This document shows, in pieces, positions 47,352 through 56,163 of a stretch of DNA of 64,000 nt (positions are counted from its first letter, which is position 1; the number at the start of each line of letters is the position of its first letter). The translations under genes and the position numbers were made by a program. This stretch comes from Wolbachia endosymbiont (group B) of Gerris lacustris (GTDB taxonomy: Bacteria > Pseudomonadota > Alphaproteobacteria > Rickettsiales > Anaplasmataceae): the NCBI RefSeq assembly GCF_964028355.1, contig NZ_OZ034761.1, forward strand, positions 1,550,001 to 1,614,000, given 5' to 3'. The notes beneath the pieces are model-generated. The model was given only the letters and a program-made list of their open reading frames with translations, did not search any database and was not told where the DNA came from.

Positions 47352-48601
47352 TCTATATTTCTATTGGATCAAATATAGGAAATCGCCTTTCCCATTTACA
47401 AAAAGCTACTGAGTTACTAAAGAAGAGCTATTTAAAAGACTTAAAGTCTTCGATCATTCTAGAAACTAAGGCTATTTTACCAAATGGTGCTCCACCTGAT
47501 TGGAACAAGCCATTCCTCAATATGATTGTCTATGGAAGTTGTTCTTCTTCTCCTGAGGAGCTACTAAAAGGCTTAAAACAAATCGAATGTGATATTGGTC
47601 GTCCACAAGTCTACGAAAAATGGGCACCTCGTGTTATTGATTTAGATATTTTGTTATGGGATGATCTAACGCTTGATATACCTGACCTTAAAATTCCTCA
47701 CCCAGAATTAGTAAATAGACCATTTTTGCTCCACTTGATGGCAATGGTTAACAAAACATTTGCTTTCAATGTTCAAGACTGTTTTTCAAAGAGTTTTACG
47801 ATTTCACCAAAGCTTATGGGTATTGTCAACATTACCCCTGATTCATTTTCAGATGGTGGTCTTTATTATGATGCGAATCGAGCAACCAAGCAGGCATTGC
47901 AGTTGGTATCAGATGGTGCAAGCATAGTTGATCTTGGAGCTCAATCAACAAGGCCTGGAGCTTCAATACAGACGCCAGAGGAAGAATATGAACGTCTAAA
48001 ACCAGTACTTGATAATCTTAGCGATTATATGAAAATTGGTGATATTAAAGTCAGCATTGATAGTTTTTGGCCAGACGTTATTTTGAACGTTTTGAAGCAC
48101 TACAATATTGCCTGGGTAAATGATCAGAGGGGAGATCTGAATAATAATACCTTAAAAGAAGTTGCTAGCAGTGGGTGTAGTATCGTTATTATGCATTCGC
48201 TTTCGATACCAACACATAAGGACAACATTATTCCATATGACACTGACCCAATTGATACAATAAATCATTGGGCAGAGAAGAACATTAACAGACTACTAGA
48301 TCTGGGTTTTGATGAAAATTCAATAGTTATTGACCCTGGTATTGGTTTTGGTAAATCTATGTATCAGAACATTCAGATTTTACGCAGTATAGAAACTTTA
48401 CAAAATTTTGGCTGCAAGGTTTTAGTTGGCCATTCTAGAAAGTCATTTATTTCTTCTTTTTCCACAGAGCCTGCCTCTAATAGAGATTTAGAAACAATTG
48501 CTACATCTGCTATACTACAAAATAAGATTGATTTCCTTCGAGTGCATAATGTACGCGACCACATGCGATTTTTTGTAGCCCAAGCTGCCTTACAGGGATG
48601 A
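47348..48601 (+). CDS. folKP: FolK-FolP fusion (HPPK / dihydropteroate synthase)
   Basis: 417 residues. Residues 1-130 are HPPK (ISIGSNIGNRLSHLQKA, RVIDLDILLWDD), and about 150-417 are DHPS (MGIVNITPDSFSDGG, DLGAQSTRPGA, IDPGIGFGKS). It joins hydroxymethyl-dihydropterin with pABA. The fusion is common in Rickettsiales and eukaryotes. It overlaps folB at its start and folA at its end, both by ATGA. Confidence 0.93.
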   Translation: MIYISIGSNIGNRLSHLQKATELLKKSYLKDLKSSIILETKAILPNGAPPDWNKPFLNMIVYGSCSSSPEELLKGLKQIECDIGRPQVYEKWAPRVIDLDILLWDDLTLDIPDLKIPHPELVNRPFLLHLMAMVNKTFAFNVQDCFSKSFTISPKLMGIVNITPDSFSDGGLYYDANRATKQALQLVSDGASIVDLGAQSTRPGASIQTPEEEYERLKPVLDNLSDYMKIGDIKVSIDSFWPDVILNVLKHYNIAWVNDQRGDLNNNTLKEVASSGCSIVIMHSLSIPTHKDNIIPYDTDPIDTINHWAEKNINRLLDLGFDENSIVIDPGIGFGKSMYQNIQILRSIETLQNFGCKVLVGHSRKSFISSFSTEPASNRDLETIATSAILQNKIDFLRVHNVRDHMRFFVAQAALQG

Positions 48602-49077
48602 AGATTATTGGAATTATGGCTGTTGACCCTAATGGGGTAATTGGAATAAATGATGATTTGCCCTGGCGTTATCCAAGTGAATTCAAACATTTTTGCCAAG
48701 TAACTGACAAACAAGTTATTGTGATGGGAAGAAAGACATTTGAAACCGTGCCTCAGAGTATACTAAAGAATCGTACACCTATTGTTTTCTCCCGTAACAA
48801 GTGTTTTAATAGAGGCCCAAAATGTACTGTTGTCTCTTCCATGCAAGAATTTCTGTCAATTCAAAGTAGTTCTCAAGTCTTTGTGATTGGTGGGGCACAA
48901 ATAGCACACCTTTTTTTAGAGCATAACCTAATCTCAGAATTTATTATAACTGAAATGCATAAAACTTATAAAGGTGATACGTATTTCAATTTAGCACTTC
49001 TTGACGAATGGAATAAAACTATTCTCGCCAAAACAGAAGACTATACTATATGCAATTGTGTACGTTCAGCAGAGTAG
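48598..49077 (+). CDS. folA: Dihydrofolate reductase
   Basis: 159 residues. IGINDDLPWRYPSEFKHF holds the catalytic acidic residue (Asp in DDLPW), VMGRKTFETVP is the NADPH loop, and FVIGGAQIAHLFL is the second NADPH block. It reduces dihydrofolate to tetrahydrofolate. It is the last gene of the folate cluster and overlaps folKP by four bases. Confidence 0.93.
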   Translation: MKIIGIMAVDPNGVIGINDDLPWRYPSEFKHFCQVTDKQVIVMGRKTFETVPQSILKNRTPIVFSRNKCFNRGPKCTVVSSMQEFLSIQSSSQVFVIGGAQIAHLFLEHNLISEFIITEMHKTYKGDTYFNLALLDEWNKTILAKTEDYTICNCVRSAE

Positions 49078-49354
49078 TAAAATAAGGTAGGCGAGAAAAG
49101 ACAACTATCAGTGCATGACACTGGCTCCTTTATGATGGTCAGTGCCCAGAAACTGGCATCCAGTTAAATTTATGGATCTCAGTGTTAGCTACTTAAGTAA
49201 CAGGGGAGAGCTACTAAATGACATCTTCAATTTCTGTACAGCTACATCGCAAGAAAGGAAGCACTGGCTTTCACATTAGCAAATTCCCTGAATAGATGCA
49301 TACAATTTAATGCATAATGAAGTGTGACCTTAGCCAAAAAAAGCAGCAAAAAAG
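49078..49354. other. 277-bp gene-free stretch with decayed palindrome pieces
   Basis: I see no gene. actggcatccagttaaattt (about 49147) recurs near 19605 as ttggcgtccagttaaattt beside the IS256 end. It lies between convergent folA and the hydrolase gene. Confidence 0.5.
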
Positions 49355-50245
49355 TTAACGCGTTCTAGACGTAACTTTACTAAGTACCATTTCTCTTAAT
49401 TCTTCAGTCAGTGTGCCACTATCCAAAACACTGTTATGAGGATCATCTCCATATATACACAGATCATCACGAATCTTAATCGGATTACCATTTAATAATC
49501 GATCATCTCTCATTGCATTTGCCAACTGTGCAGGAAGTGGTATTAATTTGTCTCTTGCGTGATTAATAATTACTATTGGCGTTTTTTCATTTTGTGACTT
49601 TTGTGAATTATCTACTATATCAAAGTCTAAATCGAAGGCTTTTAGTATTCTTTTTAGTAGGAATGAGGGCAGTATACTCAAAATTTTCGTCTGAGGCATT
49701 GGAAAATGCTCTATTGCTGTATGAAAAGAACTAAAAGTGCTAGTGAAGACAATTCCTCCAAGTTTAACATCTCTATTCGCAAAATGCCTTGATACTTCTG
49801 ATGCAACTGCTCCTCCAAAAGAATGACCGAAAAGTATAATATTTTCGGGTTTCACACCTTGATTTATTAGTTGATTAATTTTCTCTATTGAAGACTTGAA
49901 TAAGTTTTGATTCTTATTTAGAAACGGAATCATGAGTAGCAATATAGATAAAAAAACACAAGCTGAAGCTGATAAGACTGCTAATCCAGCTGTTCTAGCT
50001 GTTATTGGATTAGTGAGCAGTATGACAGTAGGTGGCAATATTGATGCTAGTAAGCATACGAAGCTGGTTAAGGCATAAGTTATATAATTTTGAAATGCAG
50101 CCGGGTATTTGTGTGCATGAGTGTGAAAATTAGGTATATCATGGTGGTGCATGAGCTCAGATTGCATATCTTTACAGAATGTAGTTGCATTTTTATAATT
50201 ATCCCCTAGTCCATGAAAGAATATAAGATATATTTCGTTAGGCAT
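49355..50245 (-). CDS. Membrane-associated alpha/beta hydrolase
   Basis: 296 residues. LIFFHGLGDNYKNATTF begins the fold; GHSFGGAVASEVSRHF has the nucleophile Ser; VIINHARDKLIP and DDPHNSVLD supply the acid and His. Two or three membrane helices (about 52-108) sit between the first strand and the catalytic Ser, which is unusual. Substrate is unknown; lipase or esterase is likely. A cut paralogue occurs at 43804. The gene ends 72 bases from IS630 copy d on its upstream side. Confidence 0.75.
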   Translation of the reverse strand: MPNEIYLIFFHGLGDNYKNATTFCKDMQSELMHHHDIPNFHTHAHKYPAAFQNYITYALTSFVCLLASILPPTVILLTNPITARTAGLAVLSASACVFLSILLLMIPFLNKNQNLFKSSIEKINQLINQGVKPENIILFGHSFGGAVASEVSRHFANRDVKLGGIVFTSTFSSFHTAIEHFPMPQTKILSILPSFLLKRILKAFDLDFDIVDNSQKSQNEKTPIVIINHARDKLIPLPAQLANAMRDDRLLNGNPIKIRDDLCIYGDDPHNSVLDSGTLTEELREMVLSKVTSRTR

Positions 50246-50396
50246 TATTCTCGCTATAAAATACTTTCAATTATATACTATTCTTATAATTTTGCTAAGC
50301 TTTTTATATATTAATACCAATTCCCGCTATACAAGCAACGAATAGACAATAATGGAAAAAAAGCCATACTGGAGTAAGTAAAATAGCGAGGTTTAG

Positions 50397-50876
50397 ATGG
50401 CATTAAGATCAAAATTATTGGATGAAAAAGTGGTGGAATCAGCAAAAGAGATGCTGAAGAAAGTAAGAAATAATGCGTATGTTGCAAAAAAACTAAATGC
50501 TGTAATTGCAGCAAAAAAGCACAGTATAACAGCTGTAGCAAAAATATGTTGCATTTCGAGAAAGGCAATTACTACATGGATAAAGCACATAAAATTTGGA
50601 AGAGAAGAAAAATTATTTTCTCCACCTCAACGCCGTAGAAAAACTATATTGAACCAAAGTCAACTTGAACAAATTGAGGTGTGGATAGAGGAAAACCCCA
50701 ATATTACTATTAGAGAAATGAGAATAAGAATCCAAGAAAGATTTGGTTTGAATATCAGCAAATCCACAATACATCGTAATATGCAAAGAATGAAATTCTC
50801 ATATATCACACCAAGACCAGTTCATAGTGGACAGGATAAAAATAAGCAAGAGGAGTTTAAAAAAAAACCTCAATGA
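50397..50876 (+). CDS. IS630 transposase orfA, copy d
   Basis: 159 codons, identical to copy a. Confidence 0.85.
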   Translation: MALRSKLLDEKVVESAKEMLKKVRNNAYVAKKLNAVIAAKKHSITAVAKICCISRKAITTWIKHIKFGREEKLFSPPQRRRKTILNQSQLEQIEVWIEENPNITIREMRIRIQERFGLNISKSTIHRNMQRMKFSYITPRPVHSGQDKNKQEEFKKKPQ

Positions 50877-51402
50877 AACTATTGTCATGCATTCTGAAAA
50901 AGAGCTATTTTTCTTCGATGAATCACGGTTTGGTACACATTCAAAAGTTGGACATGGGTGGTTTAAAAAAGGCAGTAGGACACAGGTTAAGGTAAAATTA
51001 GGTAGGGAAAATTTTTATCTCTATAGTGCAGTTAATCCCAGAAATGGAGAGAATTTTAGCTTATTTGCACCAAACGTCAACACTGCTTGTATAAATATAT
51101 TCCTTGAACAGATGTCGCAATATTTAGGAATACGAAAGGCTTTTCTCGTGATGGATTGCGCTAGTTGGCATAAGTCAAAAAGTTTAAAGATACCTAAAAA
51201 TATCGAAATTATATACCTACCACCATACTCACCTGACCTCAATCCTGTTGAGAGGTTTTGGTTATATATAAAACAGAACATTTTGCGCAATAAAATCTAC
51301 GATACAATTGTTCTGCTTGAGAGCGCTTTGTGTAAATTTATTACCTCTCTTTCCCCTTCCACGGTTAAACAACTCTGCAATGCTTCTTATTTGGTTCATT
51401 AA
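50827..51402 (+). CDS. IS630 transposase orfB, copy d
   Basis: 191 codons, identical to copy a, with intact DDE residues. Confidence 0.85.
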   Translation: MDRIKISKRSLKKNLNETIVMHSEKELFFFDESRFGTHSKVGHGWFKKGSRTQVKVKLGRENFYLYSAVNPRNGENFSLFAPNVNTACINIFLEQMSQYLGIRKAFLVMDCASWHKSKSLKIPKNIEIIYLPPYSPDLNPVERFWLYIKQNILRNKIYDTIVLLESALCKFITSLSPSTVKQLCNASYLVH

Positions 51403-51417
51403 TAATGAGAGTTGGTA

Positions 51418-52431
51418 TAACACCAAGAGATAGGGAGGGAAGCTTTGAACCACAAATAGTCAAAAAAAGGCAAACAAGCCTACATCCAGAACTTGAAGCA
51501 AAGGTCTTAAGCACATATACCAGTGGCATGGGATACAGAGATATAGCTTCACATGTTGAGGAAATATATGACCACAAAATATCAGCAGCAGAGATATCTA
51601 GTATTACCGATAAACTGCTACCAGTAATCAATGAATGGCGCAGCCGCCCACTGCAATCAGTGTATCCAATAGTATTTATGGATGGCATGTTTTTTAAGGT
51701 CAAGGAGGACGGACATTGCATAAGTAAATGTATGTATAATATATTGGGCATAAATCAAAATGGCAGAAAAGAAGTATTAGGTTTTTATTTGGCTGAAAGT
51801 GAAGGAGCTAACTTCTGGTTGGGAGTACTAAATGACCTCAAAGAAAGAGGAGTAGAAGATATTCTAATTGCCTGTATTGATGGGCTAAAAAGCTTTCCTA
51901 CCGCTATAAATAGTGTATTTCCTAAAGCAGAAGTACAGCTATGCATAGTGCATCAGATAAGGAATTCACTGAAGTATGTATCTAGCAAAGATGTAAAAGT
52001 TTTCATAAATGATTTGAAAAAAATATATCGTGCTTCAAGTAAAGAGATTGCTGAGAATTATTTGCTTGAGCTGGAAGAAAAATGGAGTGAAAAATATCCC
52101 TTGGTTACAAAATCATGGCAAAACAATTGGGAAAATTTGTCTGGTTATTTTAAGTATTCTGGACCAGTTAGGAAGCTGATTTACACCACCAATCCAATTG
52201 AGGGATTGCATAGACAAATTAGGAAATTTACTAAAACTAAGGGCTCATTTACTAATACAAATGCCTTGTACAAACAGGTATATTGTGCTATAAAAAAGGT
52301 AGAGCAAAAGTGGACTACAGCTTTGCCTAATTGGTCATTAACTATGTCTCAGCTTGACATTTTCTTTCCCAACAGACTGAAAATTGAGTTGAACTAAAAA
52401 TGCGGCTTGACACAGTTTATTTAACACTCCC
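51418..52431 (+). pseudogene. IS256-family transposase, 5'-truncated
   Basis: The frame 51418-52397 encodes about 326 residues of an IS256 (mutator) transposase, from PRDREGSFEPQIVKKRQ through FMDGMFFKVKEDG and IACIDGLKSFPTAINSVFP to TTNPIEGLHRQIR. About 70 N-terminal residues are missing, replaced by IS630 copy d. The right end of the element (cacagtttatttaacactccc) reaches 52431. The DDE core seems intact, but it lacks the DNA-binding start and the left end. Confidence 0.85.
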
Positions 52432-52456
52432 GTCGAGTGAGGAGGGGCAACCTTCT

Positions 52457-52651
52457 TCACTTAGATAACGAGCTATTGCCTTTACCTTTTAGAAGAACAA
52501 GATGCTCTTCTGACCTTTCTTCCTTACTCAACTTTGAAGCTGCATCACCAAAAGAAGGTTTCTCTACTATATGCGTGTAAGAACTTTTAACTCTACTCTC
52601 ATTATCAGGTACTGTAGTAGCCCACAAAAGCTTTTTAATATAATCTAACAT
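52457..52651 (-). CDS. Small hypothetical protein
   Basis: 64 residues (MLDYIKKLLWATTVPDNES at the start). A good ribosome site, agaggtgg, is six bases before the ATG. The sequence is polar after a short amphipathic start, and I do not recognise it. Its end lies 26 bases from the IS256 end, so the C-terminus may be changed by the insertion. It sits in the 365-bp gap between IS256 and mraY; the rest of that gap is the mraY promoter. Confidence 0.45.
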   Translation of the reverse strand: MLDYIKKLLWATTVPDNESRVKSSYTHIVEKPSFGDAASKLSKEERSEEHLVLLKGKGNSSLSK

Positions 52652-52755
52652 ATGCCACCTCTTACCATTAACTAAATATCAGTATGCAAACTTTGCTATA
52701 ACTAATCAATAACTAAATTTACTCCAAATAAAATGAGCTGCTAAAAAGGTATAAA

Positions 52756-52784
52756 TTGAGATTAGGTAAAGCTTTTGGTATAAT
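52756..52784 (+). promoter_or_regulatory. Sigma-70 type promoter of mraY
   Basis: ttgaga (52756-52761) and a perfect tataat (52779-52784) are separated by 17 bases. Transcription would start near 52791, only about 6 bases before the TTG start used for mraY. Confidence 0.75.
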
Positions 52785-52796
52785 ATCTAGTTAATT

Positions 52797-53789
52797 TTGA
52801 ATAGGCAGGTGATCTTAGCTACAAAGACGTTCTTTACCTCATTTATTTTTGGGCTCATTCTTTTTCCCTATTTTATAAAACTTCTAAAAAAGATGAGTAA
52901 AGATGGACAGCCAATCAGATCGTATGGACCAGAAAGTCATTTAATAACAAAAAAGAATATACCACCTATGGGTGGAATAATAATACTCACTTCTGCTCTA
53001 CTACCAATTCTGTTTTGGAGTCAATTAACACCAGAAATTTCATTGCTGATATTTATAACTCTATTTTTTGCTCTACTTGGATTTATTGATGACTGTTTAA
53101 AATTAAAGGCAAATCATCACCAAGGTTTAAGTGCAAAAACCAAAATACTCATTCAGTTTGCCGTTGCTCTGGTTTGTATGTCTATACTTAAGCTACAAGC
53201 TACTGAAGGTTTTACAAAAACTTCCCTGTTTCAAGAAGTAGTAATCGACTTTGGCTATCTATATATTCCATTTGCTGCATTTGTAATTGTCGGCTCTTCT
53301 AATGCTGTGAATCTTACAGATGGCCTAGATGGCCTTGCTGCAACTCAAGCTATTACTTCCTTTGCTTTTTTGGGGCTAATTGCATATATGACTCAAGCAG
53401 ATGTAAATATTACTTTATTCTGCATCGCATTTATAGGGGCCATTTTAAGTTTCTTATGGTTTAACACACATCCAGCAAAAATATTTATGGGTGATGTTGG
53501 AAGCCTATCAATCGGTGCAGTTTTAGGGTTAACTAGTGTCCTAATTAAAAAAGAAATGCTTTTTGCTATTATTGGAATAATCTTTGTAATAGAGACTTTG
53601 TCTGTGATTACTCAGGTATCATATTTTAAATATACGAAATTAAAATATGGAGAAGGAAGAAGAATTTTTCTTATGTCGCCAATACATCATCACTTTGAAA
53701 AGAAAGGATGGTCAGAAAATACAATCGTTATGAAATTTTGGATAATCTCTATTGTTTATTCGATTTTTGCTTTAACTTTCTTATTATAG
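52797..53789 (+). CDS. mraY: Phospho-N-acetylmuramoyl-pentapeptide transferase MraY
   Basis: 330 residues with about ten membrane helices. Aspartate motifs are LGFIDDCLKLK, NAVNLTDGLDGLA and FMGDVGSL; the MSPIHHHFEKKGWSE loop is diagnostic. It makes lipid I at the inner membrane. The start is TTG at 52797, or GTG at 52809, which would give a longer leader after the promoter. rnhB starts 5 bases after its stop. Confidence 0.94.
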   Translation: MNRQVILATKTFFTSFIFGLILFPYFIKLLKKMSKDGQPIRSYGPESHLITKKNIPPMGGIIILTSALLPILFWSQLTPEISLLIFITLFFALLGFIDDCLKLKANHHQGLSAKTKILIQFAVALVCMSILKLQATEGFTKTSLFQEVVIDFGYLYIPFAAFVIVGSSNAVNLTDGLDGLAATQAITSFAFLGLIAYMTQADVNITLFCIAFIGAILSFLWFNTHPAKIFMGDVGSLSIGAVLGLTSVLIKKEMLFAIIGIIFVIETLSVITQVSYFKYTKLKYGEGRRIFLMSPIHHHFEKKGWSENTIVMKFWIISIVYSIFALTFLL

Positions 53790-53794
53790 GAATT

Positions 53795-54388
53795 ATGAAA
53801 TATCCAGACTTTACATTAGAAAATACACTGTCAGGAATGATAGCAGGAGTAGATGAAGTTGGAAGAGGCCCGCTTGCTGGTCCAGTTATATCTGCAGCTG
53901 TAGTATTTACTGATAGGAACATAATTATTGATGGTATTAATGATTCAAAAAAATTGACTCCTAAGTGTAGGCAAGTTCTATGTGAAAAAATAACATCTGT
54001 TGCAAAATTTGGTATAGGAATGGCAAGCGTGGAAGAGATAGACTTGTACAATATCTTGCAAGCAACAAAGCTTTCAATGAAACGTGCGCTGGCAAACTTG
54101 GATCTAGAACTAGATTATGTTTTGGTTGATGGTAACCAACCACTTGAAGTAAAATGGCAAACAAAATCCATAGTGAATGGTGATAGTTTAAGTATATCAA
54201 TTGCAGCCGCTTCAATCGTTGCAAAAGTTACAAGAGATCGGCTTATGGAAGAATTGCATAATAAACATCCTCAATATAATTGGTATAGAAATAAAGGATA
54301 TGGAACAAAAGAACACCTCAGCGCTATTGGCCTTTATGGAATAACGAAACACCATAGAAAGAATTTTGCACCTATACGGACACTTTAA
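53795..54388 (+). CDS. rnhB: Ribonuclease HII
   Basis: I use the ATG at 53795 (ataggaattatg gives a ribosome site), which gives 197 residues and avoids overlap with mraY. GVDEVGRGPLAGPV holds the first Asp and Glu, DGNQPLEV the next Asp, and AAASIVAKVTRD the last. It cuts RNA in RNA-DNA hybrids and removes misinserted ribonucleotides. It converges on virB9-2, whose stop is adjacent. Confidence 0.94.
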   Translation: MKYPDFTLENTLSGMIAGVDEVGRGPLAGPVISAAVVFTDRNIIIDGINDSKKLTPKCRQVLCEKITSVAKFGIGMASVEEIDLYNILQATKLSMKRALANLDLELDYVLVDGNQPLEVKWQTKSIVNGDSLSISIAAASIVAKVTRDRLMEELHNKHPQYNWYRNKGYGTKEHLSAIGLYGITKHHRKNFAPIRTL

Positions 54389-55174
54389 TCACTTACCTTT
54401 TTTGAAAGGCATACTTTCATTAAATAGGCAAACTGTGCTTGATCCGTTTCTTAAGGTAAATACCGAACTTACTCTTTCGACTATTAGATAATCATCAACT
54501 GTACGGAAATTTATCAAGGACTCATACCCTGCAGAATCAACCATAAAAACTGCTGGAAAATCAGAATTTATTTTATTGAATTGTAGATATGTAAATCTTC
54601 CGTCATCAAAAACCTTAATTGGTATTATTGATTGACTGCCTTTAACGTGCGAGATGGAATAGTTAAAATTCAAGCCTTTCTTTATAACCTCAACATCACT
54701 TATATCAGGGATAGTGGTATGACTAGCTTGCTCTAGAATATCACCGTTACTCGTTGAATAAATTTCATCACTGTTGAACAGTGGATAAAGAAACCTTACT
54801 TCATATGCTAACCTTGGATCATCTAGTCCGGTTGCCTCTTCAGCGTGAAACTCGAAATAATAAACTCTTTTATTGGTAATTATAGTTGCATTAGTATCCG
54901 CAATATCATCTATAGGCTTAATAAACAATCTGTTACCTTGAGGAAGAAGTTGCCAACCAGTTGCATCACCCATTGAAAGATTCTCTATTATCTCCCCTGG
55001 CTCAAACAATATGCTGGATTGATAACCATAAAAGCCCGTGTACTTATGTATAGCCTGTGGATTATAATTCATTACCTTTATGTGGTTATCACCGGCTATT
55101 GGTCGTGCTTCCTGTTTTGCAAACACATCACTACCACAAAAAAATAATAGCGCAGCAAACAGCAACCTAATCAT
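54389..55174 (-). CDS. virB9: Type IV secretion protein VirB9 paralogue (VirB9-2 / RvhB9b)
   Basis: 261 residues. A signal peptide (1-19, LLFAALLFFCGSDVFA) is followed by a VirB9/CagX-like domain with ILFEPGEIIENLSMGDATGW, LFIKP and ITNKRVYYFEFH. The C-terminal part (GLNFNYSISHVKG, PIKVFDDGRFTYLQF, DYLIVERVSSVFTLRNG) is the beta domain of VirB9. It belongs in the periplasmic/outer-membrane core of the rvh system. Rickettsiales carry a second virB9 away from the main operons, and no other vir gene is here. The virB9-2 label is from memory. Confidence 0.87.
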   Translation of the reverse strand: MIRLLFAALLFFCGSDVFAKQEARPIAGDNHIKVMNYNPQAIHKYTGFYGYQSSILFEPGEIIENLSMGDATGWQLLPQGNRLFIKPIDDIADTNATIITNKRVYYFEFHAEEATGLDDPRLAYEVRFLYPLFNSDEIYSTSNGDILEQASHTTIPDISDVEVIKKGLNFNYSISHVKGSQSIIPIKVFDDGRFTYLQFNKINSDFPAVFMVDSAGYESLINFRTVDDYLIVERVSSVFTLRNGSSTVCLFNESMPFKKGK

Positions 55175-55335
55175 AGTATCAAAATAAACTAGTCTTCATC
55201 TTATCATTGATAGGCATGCACTGCAACTGTTAAGCAGTACTATAAACCTCAATTATAAATTAGAAAGAAATAAGTCAAACTTTTTGAGTATTTTAGAACT
55301 ACAGAAGCTTCAATTGAGTTTGGAATTCTGCCATT

Positions 55336-55791
55336 TCATTTCGTAAACATACCAATAATTTTATCCACTATTCCACCCATATTTGCTTCAGCTTGAGTAT
55401 GCGCTATTTTACCACCGTGTAAAATTAATTTAGGATCTGCACCAGGTGATATATTAACAAATTTACTACCAACAACCCCACTGCTAGCAATTAGAGCTGA
55501 GCTATCAACTGGCAACTTTATATCTCGGCTTACGCACATATCGATTCGTGCTATGTAGGTAGCTTTGTCAAGCGATACACCAGTTATGCTTCCAATTTCT
55601 ACACCAGAGATCTTGACACTATCACCAACCCCTACACCGTTAGCATCAGTAAAAAGGCCATGTATTTTATAGCAATCCTTATAGTTTCTCTTTATGTAAG
55701 ATAGCTTATTAATAGCGAAGAAGACAAGAAAAATAGTGAAAATTAATACAAACGATCCAGCAATTATTTCAAGTATATTTGACCTTCGCAT
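55336..55791 (-). CDS. mlaD: MCE-domain lipid transport protein MlaD
   Basis: 151 residues. One N-terminal helix (about 8-28) and an MCE domain (GLFTDANGVGVGDSVKISGVEIGSI, split in sequence as GLFTDANGVGVGD then VKISGVEIG). GSKFVNISPGADP completes it. MlaD forms a periplasmic ring that carries phospholipid between membranes with MlaEF, which are not in the window. It starts 2 bases after the NDUFA12-family gene stop, so the two form an operon. Confidence 0.88.
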   Translation of the reverse strand: MRRSNILEIIAGSFVLIFTIFLVFFAINKLSYIKRNYKDCYKIHGLFTDANGVGVGDSVKISGVEIGSITGVSLDKATYIARIDMCVSRDIKLPVDSSALIASSGVVGSKFVNISPGADPKLILHGGKIAHTQAEANMGGIVDKIIGMFTK

Positions 55792-55793
55792 CT

Positions 55794-56099
55794 TTAATTA
55801 TTAGGATTCCAGCTTTCATAGTAGTTTTTCACCTTTTGATTTGGGTAGTATGCACCTTTCGTACCTGTTAAATTAGGAGTTTTTCTTTTGTTATTATTAA
55901 CTGGTACTGCATTATTAGTATAATGCAGCCATATATGCCATTCTGGAGGAATTGTTGTGGGCTCAGAAACATTACCATATATTACCCATCTTTTCCCTTT
56001 ACTTGACTCATAGTAAGAATTTCCGCTTTCATCCCTACCTATAAGTTTACCTTTTCTCCTTAATAAGTTTGTTACTGCATTATAAATTTTAGATAACAT
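55794..56099 (-). CDS. NDUFA12-family protein (complex I B17.2-like subunit)
   Basis: 101 residues. GRDESGNSYYESSKGKRWVIY and the PPEWHIWLHYT block are typical of the family, with a Pro/Lys-rich C-terminus. In alphaproteobacteria and mitochondria it is an accessory subunit or assembly factor of NADH:quinone oxidoreductase. It is next to mlaD, a pairing seen in other alphaproteobacteria from memory. It is divergent from the antiporter-like gene at 56164. Confidence 0.85.
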   Translation of the reverse strand: MLSKIYNAVTNLLRRKGKLIGRDESGNSYYESSKGKRWVIYGNVSEPTTIPPEWHIWLHYTNNAVPVNNNKRKTPNLTGTKGAYYPNQKVKNYYESWNPNN

Positions 56100-56163
56100 A
56101 AAGGTATTAAAATAAAAAGTATTATATATACTAATACTTTAACGATGTATTAACAACAGTTTA

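Larger units (their letters stand above)
50317..51415 (+). mobile_element. IS630-family insertion sequence, copy d
   Basis: 1099 bp, flanked by TA at 50315-50316 and 51416-51417. Its right end abuts IS256 coding sequence; its left flank has no IS256 similarity, so the IS256 start was lost. Confidence 0.92.
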
